This document shows positions 35,720 to 44,056 of a DNA stretch of 64,000 bases, in pieces; positions within the stretch are counted from its first letter, which is position 1, and each line of letters begins with the position of its first letter. The notes beneath the pieces are model-generated. The model did no database searches, was not told the DNA's origin, and worked only from the letters and a program-made list of their open reading frames with translations. The position numbers were made by a program, and so were the translations under genes. The stretch is taken from assembly GCF_900111315.1 (NCBI RefSeq), contig NZ_FOGU01000001.1, positions 372,001 to 436,000 of the forward strand, given 5' to 3'. Origin of the DNA: Tranquillimonas rosea. Lineage in GTDB: Bacteria; Pseudomonadota; Alphaproteobacteria; Rhodobacterales; Rhodobacteraceae.

Positions 35720-37434
35720 TGGAAACAAGAGCGAACTTCATCCTGATCGGCGCTTTCACCCTTTTGGGGCTTCTGGGCATGCTCGGCTTCTTCATCTGGT
35801 TCGCCAACATCCAGGTCGACCGGCAATACGCGACCTACGGCGTGCTGTTCGACGATGTCTCGGGGCTGGATGTCTCGGGCGACGTGCTGTTCAACGGCTT
35901 GCCCGTGGGCAAGGTGATCGCCTTGCGGATCTTCGAAGACGACCCATCGAAGGTCTATGCCGGGATCGAAATCGAGGCCGAGACGCCTGTCTACGAGGAC
36001 ACGGTCGCGCAGATCATGTCGCTGGGCGTGACCGGCGTGGGCTATATCTCGCTGTCAGGCGGCAGCCCGGACGAGCCGCGACTGACGGCCGAGGACGGCA
36101 CGCCGCCGATCATCCAATCCCGCCGCTCGACCGTGCAGACCCTGGTTGAGGACGCCCCGGACCTCTTGTCCGAGGCGGCGGTGCTGCTGGACCAGCTGCA
36201 GGTGCTGACGGGCCCCGAGAACCAGGCCCATGTCGCCCGGATTCTCGGCAACCTTGACTCGTCCTCGACCCAGCTCGACACGGCGCTGAACGACATCTCG
36301 TCCATCGCCGGAACGCTGGGCGACGCCGCCGGCGAGATCACGCTGTTCACCAGCCGCCTGAGCGACATGGGCGCATCGCTGGACACCACGCTGACGACGG
36401 CGAACGACACGCTGACGGCGGCCACGGGCGCCTTCGACGAGACGCGGCGCCTCATGGTGTCGGCCGGCCCGGCCATCGAAAGCGCCGGCGGTGCGCTCGA
36501 CGCGGCCGAGACGCTGCTGGCCGAACGGGTGCCGCCGGTGGTCGACGAGGTGTCGCGGACCGCGCGCAACCTTGACCGGACGATCGGCGATCTCGGCGCG
36601 CGCACGGGGGCGATGTTGGAGAGGTTCGGGGATACGGCCGACCTGCTCGACGCGCGGCTGCAGCAGCTGCAGGGCACGCTCGAAGGGGCGGACGCGGCCC
36701 TCGCCGCGGTGACAGACGCCTCGCGCGGCGTCGACACGCTGGTGACCGGGGACGGCACGCTCCTGGTCTCGGAGGCGCGGGAGCTGATGGCGCAGGCGGC
36801 AACGGCGATGGAGGCCGTCGAAGAGGTCCTTGTCTCGGACGTGCCGCAGATCGTGGCCGACGTGCAGGCCGCCGTCACGGTCGCGCGCGAGGCCGCCGAC
36901 AGCATGGCGGGCACGCTCGACACGCTTGGCGAGGGCATCGCGCCCCTGACCGGCGACGCCCGCGAGGCGCTCGCCGCGGCGACCGGCGTCATGGGCCGCG
37001 CGGAAGAGACGCTGACCGCTCTCGACGGCACGCTCACGGCGGCCGACCGCACGTTGGCCTCGGCGGGCGCGGCATTCGACAAGGCGACAGAAGTCCTCGA
37101 CACCGACCTGTCGCCGGTGCTTGGCGACCTGCGCCGTTCGTCCGCCCGGATCGCCACGGCGGTCGAGGACGTGACCGCAGACATCCCCGCCCTCACCGAA
37201 GATCTGGATGCGCTCATCGCCCGCGCCGATGACGTCGTCGCGCGGGTCCAGTCCTCTGTCGACGCGCTCGCCCCCGGCATCGGAGAGTTCGCCCGCACCG
37301 GCCTGCCCGCCTTCAGCCGGCTCGGGACCGAGGCGCGCGGCGTGATGTCGGCGCTCGAACAGCTGCTGCGGCAGATCCAGCGCGACCCGGCCCGCTTCCT
37401 GCTGGACGACCGGGTCCCGGAATACAGGAGATAG
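35719..37434 (+). CDS. mlaD: MlaD/MCE-domain lipid transport protein, long form
   Basis: Substrate-binding component anchored in the inner membrane. The 571-residue product has an N-terminal membrane helix (about residues 9-29), one MCE domain (about residues 38-115, DVSGLDVSGDVLFNGLPVGKV, GVGYISLSGG), then a 400-residue Ala/Thr/Asp-rich helical region with heptad-like repeats, longer than E. coli MlaD (183 aa) and closer to MlaD/Mce proteins that form elongated needles. The start at 35719 overlaps the mlaF stop. Confidence 0.93.
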   Translation: METRANFILIGAFTLLGLLGMLGFFIWFANIQVDRQYATYGVLFDDVSGLDVSGDVLFNGLPVGKVIALRIFEDDPSKVYAGIEIEAETPVYEDTVAQIMSLGVTGVGYISLSGGSPDEPRLTAEDGTPPIIQSRRSTVQTLVEDAPDLLSEAAVLLDQLQVLTGPENQAHVARILGNLDSSSTQLDTALNDISSIAGTLGDAAGEITLFTSRLSDMGASLDTTLTTANDTLTAATGAFDETRRLMVSAGPAIESAGGALDAAETLLAERVPPVVDEVSRTARNLDRTIGDLGARTGAMLERFGDTADLLDARLQQLQGTLEGADAALAAVTDASRGVDTLVTGDGTLLVSEARELMAQAATAMEAVEEVLVSDVPQIVADVQAAVTVAREAADSMAGTLDTLGEGIAPLTGDAREALAAATGVMGRAEETLTALDGTLTAADRTLASAGAAFDKATEVLDTDLSPVLGDLRRSSARIATAVEDVTADIPALTEDLDALIARADDVVARVQSSVDALAPGIGEFARTGLPAFSRLGTEARGVMSALEQLLRQIQRDPARFLLDDRVPEYRR

Positions 37435-37436
37435 CC

Positions 37437-38057
37437 ATGACACCACCCCATGCCGCCCGCCGCACATTCCTGCTGGGGCTGGCCGCCACGCTGGGCGGCT
37501 GCGGCGCCATCGCCTCGCTCGACTCGGCCTCCCGACCGCTCGACACCTACGATCTGGTGCCGCGATCCGGCAGCACGACAGGCCCGCGCTCGGCCCGGAC
37601 GCTCGTCGTCGCGCGCCCCGACGCGGCCACCGCGCTCGACACCGACCGGATCATGATCAAGCCGTCGCGTACCGAGATCACCTATCTGCCCGAGGCCCGG
37701 TGGAGCGACGAGATCCCGGCGGTGTTCCAGGACCTCCTGATCCGCGCGATCTCGGGCACCGGACGCGTCCGCTATATCGGCCGGGCGCAGGGTGGTCCGG
37801 TGCCCGATGTCGCCGTGCTGACCCGGATCGATGCCTTCCACGCCGAACTGGCCGGCGACGGCACGGTGCGCGCCACGGTCGACGTGACGCTGACCCTCGT
37901 CGACGACCGGGACCAGCGCGTCATCGCCTCGCGGCCGTTTTCCGGCACCGCCCCGGCGACACGGGATGCACCGAGCGAAGTCGTTCAGGCGATCCAGACG
38001 ACACTGGACACCCTGCTGCCCGAGATGACCGACTGGACGCTACAACGCCTGGCCTGA
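37437..38057 (+). CDS. Auxiliary lipoprotein of the MCE transporter (PqiC-like)
   Basis: ABC-type transport auxiliary lipoprotein of the PqiC/LptE-like family, probably at the outer membrane. The 206-residue product starts with a TAARRTFLLGLAATLGG-type signal ending in a lipobox cysteine (LGGCG), followed by a mixed domain with YDLVPRSGS and FQDLLIRAISGTGRVRYIG. It begins 2 bp after mlaD, completing the mlaEFD-lipoprotein unit, and overlaps the convergent MFS gene by 18 bp. The exact lipobox cleavage is inferred. Confidence 0.85.
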   Translation: MTPPHAARRTFLLGLAATLGGCGAIASLDSASRPLDTYDLVPRSGSTTGPRSARTLVVARPDAATALDTDRIMIKPSRTEITYLPEARWSDEIPAVFQDLLIRAISGTGRVRYIGRAQGGPVPDVAVLTRIDAFHAELAGDGTVRATVDVTLTLVDDRDQRVIASRPFSGTAPATRDAPSEVVQAIQTTLDTLLPEMTDWTLQRLA

Positions 38058-39209
38058 CGGCGTGGCCGGCGCGGGCCGCCGGGACAGGACCGGGGCCAGC
38101 GCCGCGATAACCAGCGCAAAGCCCCCTACGATGAGGAACGCCACCCGCAGCGAGCTGATCGCGGAAATTGCACCGATCGCCGGCGGGCCGAGCAGCAGCG
38201 CGCCGTAACCCAGCGTAGCGACCGCGGCGATGCCCTGTCCCGGAGGGATCACCGGATCGGCCGCCGCGCGGCTGAAGGCCAACGGGATCAGCGCGGCATA
38301 CCCGATGCCCATCAGAACGAACCCCGCCAGCGCGGCCGGCAGCGTGGCGAAGGTCACGGCCAGGAAAATGCCCGACGCCGCGACGATCCCGCTGACCCGC
38401 GCGATGCGCCCCGGCCCGTGATGGGTCACCAACCGGTCGACGATCAGCCGCATTCCCACCATCGTCGCCGAGAAGACGGCGTAGCCCAGCGTCGCCTTTG
38501 CCTCGCCCGTGCCCACCACGTCGCGCAGGAACACCGCGCTCCAATCCACCATGGCGCCCTCGCCGATCCCGGCCGAAAGCGCGACCAGCCCGACCAGGAC
38601 CAGCGCGCCGCGTGGGAAGGCAAAGACGGGATCGGTGCTTTCGCGCTGCCGAGTCTCGGAGTGCCAGGTCACCGACAGGAAGGGCAGCAGTCCGAGCGCC
38701 GCGACCAGGGCGCTCAGGGCGAATTGCAGCGGATAGCCCATCCCCGCGCTCGCCACGACGAAACCCAGGCCCGCGCCGGCCCCCGCGCCAAGGCTCCACA
38801 TCGCGTGGAACGACGACATGATCGACCGCCCTGCCCGTTTTTCCACCTCGGTCGCCCAGCTGTTCATCGCCACGTCCATCGACCCGTGGCACATCCCGAA
38901 CAGGAACAGCCCCGCCGCCAGCCAGACAACGCCCGGCGCCAGCGCGACCAGAACGATCGACACGAGGTAGACCCGGGCGATCTGCCGCGTGACCGGCGCC
39001 GCGCCATGACCGTCGGCCAGCCGCCCGGCGAGCGGGAACGAGATCAGCGCGCCGATGCCCATGATCAGAAGTAGCACGCCCAGACCGGCCTCGGTGATCC
39101 CGTGCCTCTCGATCACGGCCGGAATGCGCGAGGCCCAGGTGCCCAGCAGGACACCGTTCAGGGCAAAGGCGGCGGCAACGCCGCGCCAGGGGGTGCGCAG
39201 GTCGGGCAT
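38040..39209 (-). CDS. MFS transporter (YbjJ-like)
   Basis: Twelve-helix major facilitator. The 389-residue product has FALNGVLLGTWASRIPAV at the N-terminus, PLAGRLADGHG in the loop 2-3 position, and GMCHGSMDVAMNSWATEVEKR, which resembles the YbjJ/FucP-like MFS group. Substrate unknown. The 3' end overlaps the mla-linked lipoprotein gene by 18 bp. Confidence 0.87.
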   Translation of the reverse strand: MPDLRTPWRGVAAAFALNGVLLGTWASRIPAVIERHGITEAGLGVLLLIMGIGALISFPLAGRLADGHGAAPVTRQIARVYLVSIVLVALAPGVVWLAAGLFLFGMCHGSMDVAMNSWATEVEKRAGRSIMSSFHAMWSLGAGAGAGLGFVVASAGMGYPLQFALSALVAALGLLPFLSVTWHSETRQRESTDPVFAFPRGALVLVGLVALSAGIGEGAMVDWSAVFLRDVVGTGEAKATLGYAVFSATMVGMRLIVDRLVTHHGPGRIARVSGIVAASGIFLAVTFATLPAALAGFVLMGIGYAALIPLAFSRAAADPVIPPGQGIAAVATLGYGALLLGPPAIGAISAISSLRVAFLIVGGFALVIAALAPVLSRRPAPATPSGQAL

Positions 39210-39308
39210 GGCAGGCTCCGGTCGGTCAGATGTCGAGCGGGTTCACCCGCCTCGTGACCACGGACGCGGCTGATTGGCAAGTCGCGCGGCACGCGACCTG
39301 CCCGCGGG

Positions 39309-40220
39309 TCACCAGAGCCGGCCGAAGATTGCCAGCACGACCGGAATCGTGATCACCGCGGCCAGCGTCTGCACGGTCACGAGGCCCGCCATCAGCCGCC
39401 CGTCGCCGTTCAACTGCTGCGTCAGGACATAGGCCGTGGGCGCCGTCGGGATCGCGGCGAAGATCACCAGCACCATCGCCGCATCCCGGCCCAGAGCGAA
39501 CACCAGCGCGACCGCCCCCGCCAGCACCGGCATCGCCAGCAGCCGCAGCCCCGACACTGCGCCGAGCGTCCGCAGCTCGCGCCGCGCGCTCCGGGGTTGC
39601 AGAGCGGCCCCGACGCAGAGCAGGCCCAGCGGCAGGCTCGCCTGCGCCAGCAGGTCGAGGAAGCGCCCGATGCCGAACGGCAGCCCCGTCCCCGCAAGCG
39701 CGATCACGATCCCCAGAGCGCAGGCCAGGATCAGCGGATTGGTCAGTATGGGCCGGATCAGGTCGCCCGCGCCCCGCCGGGCCTCGGGCCCGGTCAGCGC
39801 GAGGACCGACAGGACATTGACCAGCGGCACGGCCACCGCCAGCAGCACAGCGGCACTGCGCAGACCGGCATCGTCCAAAAGACCCGCCGTGATCGCCAGC
39901 CCGAGATAGGTGTTGAAGCGGACCACACCCTGAAGCACCGGCCCGAACCGCGCCGCCCGCATCGGCCGCACCCGACGCAGCGCCACCAGCGCCCCGGCTG
40001 CGAGGCACACCAGGGTGACCGTTGCGCCCCCGAGCCGCAGGATCGCGGGGTCGGACAACGGCGCGTCGGCCAGGTTCACGACCAGCAGCGCCGGAAACAG
40101 CAGGACGTAGTTGATCCGCTCGGCCGCCGGCCAGAAGGCGGGATCGGGCAGACCGACCCGGACCAGCGCAAAGCCCAGACAGATCAGCGCGAAGATCGGC
40201 CAGATCGTCAGCAGAAGCAC
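39309..40220 (-). CDS. AEC-family transporter
   Basis: Auxin-efflux-carrier-like membrane protein with about ten helices. The start is GTG at 40218-40220, because AAAGGAGG lies 8 nt upstream; an ATG at 40259 would add 13 basic residues with no site. The 303-residue product shows the family-like ERINYVLLFPALLVVNLADAP early and GLPFGIGRFLDLLAQASLPLGLLCVGAAL (in part). Relatives carry malate, malonate or other organic anions; the substrate cannot be assigned. Confidence 0.86.
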   Translation of the reverse strand: MLLLTIWPIFALICLGFALVRVGLPDPAFWPAAERINYVLLFPALLVVNLADAPLSDPAILRLGGATVTLVCLAAGALVALRRVRPMRAARFGPVLQGVVRFNTYLGLAITAGLLDDAGLRSAAVLLAVAVPLVNVLSVLALTGPEARRGAGDLIRPILTNPLILACALGIVIALAGTGLPFGIGRFLDLLAQASLPLGLLCVGAALQPRSARRELRTLGAVSGLRLLAMPVLAGAVALVFALGRDAAMVLVIFAAIPTAPTAYVLTQQLNGDGRLMAGLVTVQTLAAVITIPVVLAIFGRLW

Positions 40221-40228
40221 GCGCCGCG

Positions 40229-40236
40229 CCTCCTTT
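40229..40236 (-). promoter_or_regulatory. Ribosome-binding site fixing the GTG start of the AEC transporter
   Basis: AAAGGAGG on the minus strand, 8 nt before GTG at 40220. It is a perfect anti-SD complement and overrides the longer ATG reading. Confidence 0.7.
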
Positions 40237-40298
40237 CGCGGGCCACGACCCTGCGCCACATGCTCACCATCTGGGGCTCTGGCCAGGCCACCGAGCCG

Positions 40299-40757
40299 TC
40301 ACTCGAGGTCCAGCCGCATCGTCGCCATCCCGCAGCGGCTGGCCAGTTCTTCGTATCCCGAAGAGCGATAGAGGTTCAGCGCCGGCTCGTTGTCCAGCTC
40401 GACCTTCAGCGTGATCGACAATGCGCCGAGCTCGCGCGCCGCGTCCTCGACCAGCCGCGCGATCTCGGCCCCTGCGCCGCCGCGCGCGGAATCCTCGACG
40501 AACACGTAGGTCAGGTGCCGCACCTCGGGTCCGACGCCGACGCGCAGGGCAAAGAAACCGACCTCGCGTCCATCGGCGTCGACGACGTAGAAGGAGGCGT
40601 CGTCGGCCTCGTTCAGCCACTTCTCGCTCCATTCGCGGGCATCGAAGGGGCGCTGCGCGTTCGGATTGACGAGCGCGAGGTCCTCCTCGTCCGCCAGGAG
40701 CCGCCCCAGCGGATCGAGGTCGAACGGCATGTTCCGGCGGGCGGTCAGATCGGCCAT
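40299..40757 (-). CDS. GNAT-family N-acetyltransferase
   Basis: The 152-residue product from the ATG at 40755-40757 has the GNAT fold signature: beta4 (REVGFFALRVGVGPEVRHLTYVFVEDSARG in part) followed by the acetyl-CoA loop region (SARGGAGAEIARLVEDAARE) and the C-terminal NEPALNLYRSSGYEEL motif. The acceptor substrate is unknown. Same strand as the AEC gene, 78 bp upstream of it. Confidence 0.85.
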   Translation of the reverse strand: MADLTARRNMPFDLDPLGRLLADEEDLALVNPNAQRPFDAREWSEKWLNEADDASFYVVDADGREVGFFALRVGVGPEVRHLTYVFVEDSARGGAGAEIARLVEDAARELGALSITLKVELDNEPALNLYRSSGYEELASRCGMATMRLDLE

Positions 40758-40859
40758 CTGGGGCTCCCGTGGTGCACGTGTCGGAAGGTCCGAAGGTTCC
40801 ACAGCTCCCGCCGGGTCGCAAGGCACCTGACCCCGCCGCACGTTAACAGCCGGGCAAGA

Positions 40860-40885
40860 CCTTTACCCTATCGCAGGGGTAAAGG
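40860..40885. promoter_or_regulatory. Inverted repeat upstream of the SUOX-like/hybrid-kinase pair
   Basis: CCTTTACCC (40860-40868) and GGGTAAAGG (40877-40885) form a 9-bp perfect inverted repeat with an 8-nt loop, ending 37 nt before the start of the SUOX-like gene. It may be an operator or a 5'-UTR stem. Confidence 0.5.
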
Positions 40886-40922
40886 CCCTGCCTCGGGGGC
40901 CGGACGAACCGCAGGATGTACC

Positions 40923-41438
40923 ATGCCCCGTTTCCTCTCGCCGATCCGTGTCGCGCTATGCGCCGTGCTCGCCTTTCCCGTCGCGCTTCGGGCCGACGAT
41001 CTGCCCGCGCCCTCCGGTGAGGTCCTGCTGACCATCACCGGCGACATCGCGCGGACCAACGGTAAAGGCGCGGCGCGGTTCGACCGTGACATGCTTGCCG
41101 CGATGGACCCGGTTACCTTCCGCACGGAAACGATCTGGACCGATGGGCCGCAGACCTTCACCGGCCCGACTCTGTCGGCGCTGCTCGACCACGTCAGCGC
41201 GGAAGGGGCCACCGTGACGGCGACGGCGATCAACGATTATGCCGTGACGATACCGCAAGAGGACCGGGTCGCGACCGGCCCGATCGTGGCCTACCTGCGC
41301 AATGGCGCGCCGATGTCGGTTCGGGACAAGGGGCCGCTCTGGATCGTCTATCCCTACGACTCGGACCCCGCCTACCGGACCGAGGTCATCTATGCACGCA
41401 GCATCTGGCAGCTCGACCGGCTCGACGTGGGCCGCTGA
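40923..41438 (+). CDS. Secreted SUOX-fold (molybdopterin-binding-like) protein lacking the Mo-ligand cysteine
   Basis: The 171-residue product has a signal peptide (residues 1-23, ending LRADD) and then a domain resembling the oxidoreductase molybdopterin-binding (sulfite-oxidase) fold: VLLTITGDIARTNG, FRTETIWTDGPQTFTGPTLSALLDHV and GPLWIVYPYDSDPAYRTEV. The only cysteine lies in the signal peptide, so the Mo-coordinating Cys of true enzymes is missing and catalysis is unlikely. It is followed after 20 bp by a hybrid histidine kinase, so a periplasmic ligand-binding or sensor-partner role is an inference. Confidence 0.75.
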   Translation: MPRFLSPIRVALCAVLAFPVALRADDLPAPSGEVLLTITGDIARTNGKGAARFDRDMLAAMDPVTFRTETIWTDGPQTFTGPTLSALLDHVSAEGATVTATAINDYAVTIPQEDRVATGPIVAYLRNGAPMSVRDKGPLWIVYPYDSDPAYRTEVIYARSIWQLDRLDVGR

Positions 41439-41458
41439 CCCCGCACAGGATCGGACCC

Positions 41459-44026
41459 GTGCCCCGACAGACCCTCGCCGTCCTGCGCCGCTGGCTGCGG
41501 CCCGGCGCGCTCGTCGCGGCCTTCACGCTGGTCGCGGGCCTCATCGTGTCGATGGGGTGGCTGGTGCTCGAGCAGATCGACGATTTCGGCACCGCAAACT
41601 CCGACAACATCCAGTGGAGCCTCTCCCAGGCGGATGCCGAGTTCTTCCGCTTCCGCCTGGCGCTGGCCGAGGCTCGGCGCGATCCGCAGGCCGCGCCGGA
41701 TGTGCGGCGGCGGTTCGACGTGTTCTACAGCCGCATCGATACCATCCGGCGCGGCGCGGTCTATGACGTCATCCACGACCGGAGCGAGGTCGCGGCGCCG
41801 CTGGCCGATGTGACCGCGTTCCTCGACGACGCCGTGCCGCTGATCGACGGCGACGACGCGGCCCTCCACGCCGCGCTGCCGCGACTCGCCGCGCGGGCCG
41901 ATGCGCTGACACCGCGGGTCCGGGCAATGTCGCTCGCCGCGCTGGCGGCCTTCGCCGAGCTCTCCGACGACCGCCGGCACGAGATGATCGGCACGCTCGT
42001 CCGAATGGCCGGGCTCCTGATCGCGCTCGTCGGCGGCCTTGCCCTGATCGCCCTGACGCTGCTGCGACTCTACCGACTGAGCGAGACGCGCGCCCGCGAA
42101 ATCCGCGAGGCCGGCCGCCGCATGCAGACCATCGTCGAGACATCGCTGGACGCGATCGTCGTCTGCGATGCCGAAGGGCGCATCCTCGAACTGAACGGCT
42201 CGGGCCGGCGCATGTTCGGCTTCGACCCCGGCGAGGCGATCGGCCAGCCTGCGCTGAGCCTCCTCTTTCCGGACGAGGATATCGCCGCCCGCCGCGAGGA
42301 CACGCTGCGCTTCCTGGCCGAGAATCGCCGCCCCGCCCCGCGCGAGCGGCGGCTCGAACTGCAGGGACGCTCGCGATCTGGCCGCGCCTTTCCGGTCGAG
42401 ATCTCGGTCGACCGGGCCGAGGGGGCCGACGGTGGCATCTACGTCGCCTACCTTCGGGACATCTCGCACCGAAAGGCCGCCGAAGACGCGCTGACCCACG
42501 CCCGCGACCGGGCGCTCGCCGGAGAACGCACAAAGGCCGAGTTCCTCGCCGTGATGAGCCACGAGATGCGGACACCGCTGAACGGCCTGCTCGGGACATT
42601 GCAACTGATCCGCGACACCGAGCTCGACCCGCGGCAGGCCGAGCTGGTCGACGCGATGCATCGGTCGGGCACGATCCTGCTGGACCTCGTCAACGACGTG
42701 CTCGACCTGTCCAAGCTGGAAGCCGGCAAGATGCAGCTGGAAGAGCGTGTCTTCGACGTCTCGCGCCTTCTCGACGGCGTGGTCGATGTCGCGGCACCCA
42801 TCGCCGCCCGCAACGGCACAGAGCTGTCGTGGACATGGATGGGCGCCGCCCCGCCCCGGATGGCAGGCGACCCGCGCCGTCTTCGGCAGGTGCTTCTGAA
42901 GCTCGTGGGCAACGCGGCAAAGTTCACCAAGGGCGGCAGCGTCCGGATCGAGTGTGCGTGCCCCTCGGACGGCTCGGACCTGACCCGGTTCACCGTGACC
43001 GACACTGGAATCGGCATCTCGGCCGCGGCTCTCCGGCGCATCTTCAACGACTTCGAGACGCTCGACACCTCGCGCGCCCGGCAGGTGGGCGGTACCGGCT
43101 TGGGGCTCGGCATCGTCCGCCGTCTCGTGGCCCTGATGGAGGGCGAGATCGAGGCATCGAGCACGCCGGGCGCGGGCAGCCGCTTCGTGGTGGGCGTGCC
43201 GCTTCGGCGGGCGACCGCCCCCGACCCGGCGACGGCCCCGGTACCAGCGGCCGACACCGCCGCGCCGCAGCCGCTCTCGGTCCTGCTGGTGGAGGACAAC
43301 GAGATCAACCGCTTCGTCGCCCGCGGCCTGCTCGAGGCCGAGGGCCACACCGTGACCGAGGCGGTCGATGGTGCCGACGGCGTGGCCAGGGCCGACGCGA
43401 CGCGGTTCGACGTCATCCTGATGGACATCTCGATGCCGGTGATGGACGGCCAAGAGGCCGCGCGCCGCATCCGCTCGGGCGGCGGCGCCTCGGCCGGGAA
43501 CCCGATCGTCGCGGTCACGGCCCATGCCCTGCCCGAGGACGTGCCACTGTTCCACAAGGCCGGGATGGCCGCCTACCTGTCGAAACCGATCGAGCGGAAG
43601 GCCCTGTCTGCCCTTCTGCGCGAGGTCACCGCCGATGCGCCTCAAACGCCAGAGGCGGACGGGCAGCAGACGCCCGACACCCCGCCGCTCGTCGATGCGG
43701 ACCAACTGGCCGACCTGCGCGCGACGATCGGAGACGATGGGATACGCGACCTCGTGGCACGGCTCGATGCCGAAACCGCGCCTGCGATCCGCCGGCTGGC
43801 CGGAGCCGAGCCGACTGCCGACTGGCTTGGGCCCGAGGCGCACAAATGCGCCGGCTCCTGCGCGGCGTTCGGGCTGGTCCGACTGCGCACGACGCTGTCG
43901 CAGATCGAGGCCGGCACACGTCGGGGCACCCCGCCCGACCGGGCGGTTCTTGCCGCGCTGCCATCGCTGTGGCGCGACAGCCGTGTCGCGCTGGATGCCC
44001 TGATCGGCGAGCGGGAACAGGCGTAA
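41459..44026 (+). CDS. Hybrid sensor histidine kinase (PAS-HisKA-HATPase-REC-Hpt)
   Basis: The 855-residue product begins at a GTG (41459-41461). Domains in order: membrane helix ~17-38, periplasmic helical domain ~40-180, second helix ~183-205, PAS ~222-340 (IVETSLDAIVVCDAEGRILELNG in part), HisKA with MSHEMRTPLNG (His368), HATPase with G-boxes (DTGIGIS, GGTGLGLGIVRRLV), receiver with VEDNEINR and phosphorylatable Asp656 (ILMDISMPVMDG), and a C-terminal Hpt domain with HKCAGSCAAFGL (His795). A complete internal phosphorelay; the final response regulator is not in the window. The upstream gene probably encodes its periplasmic partner. Confidence 0.92.
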   Translation: MPRQTLAVLRRWLRPGALVAAFTLVAGLIVSMGWLVLEQIDDFGTANSDNIQWSLSQADAEFFRFRLALAEARRDPQAAPDVRRRFDVFYSRIDTIRRGAVYDVIHDRSEVAAPLADVTAFLDDAVPLIDGDDAALHAALPRLAARADALTPRVRAMSLAALAAFAELSDDRRHEMIGTLVRMAGLLIALVGGLALIALTLLRLYRLSETRAREIREAGRRMQTIVETSLDAIVVCDAEGRILELNGSGRRMFGFDPGEAIGQPALSLLFPDEDIAARREDTLRFLAENRRPAPRERRLELQGRSRSGRAFPVEISVDRAEGADGGIYVAYLRDISHRKAAEDALTHARDRALAGERTKAEFLAVMSHEMRTPLNGLLGTLQLIRDTELDPRQAELVDAMHRSGTILLDLVNDVLDLSKLEAGKMQLEERVFDVSRLLDGVVDVAAPIAARNGTELSWTWMGAAPPRMAGDPRRLRQVLLKLVGNAAKFTKGGSVRIECACPSDGSDLTRFTVTDTGIGISAAALRRIFNDFETLDTSRARQVGGTGLGLGIVRRLVALMEGEIEASSTPGAGSRFVVGVPLRRATAPDPATAPVPAADTAAPQPLSVLLVEDNEINRFVARGLLEAEGHTVTEAVDGADGVARADATRFDVILMDISMPVMDGQEAARRIRSGGGASAGNPIVAVTAHALPEDVPLFHKAGMAAYLSKPIERKALSALLREVTADAPQTPEADGQQTPDTPPLVDADQLADLRATIGDDGIRDLVARLDAETAPAIRRLAGAEPTADWLGPEAHKCAGSCAAFGLVRLRTTLSQIEAGTRRGTPPDRAVLAALPSLWRDSRVALDALIGEREQA

Positions 44027-44049
44027 ACCCGCGCCGTCGGGGCGCGGGT
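44027..44049. terminator. Bidirectional terminator hairpin
   Basis: ACCCGCGCC pairs with GGCGCGGGT across a 5-nt loop, in the 30-bp gap between the convergent hybrid-kinase and TonB-receptor genes. Confidence 0.6.
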
Positions 44050-44056
44050 CAACGGC

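Noticed and set aside
39281-39297. Hairpin after the AEC transporter as a terminator
   Set aside because: The stem is only 6 bp with no U-tract, too weak to call.
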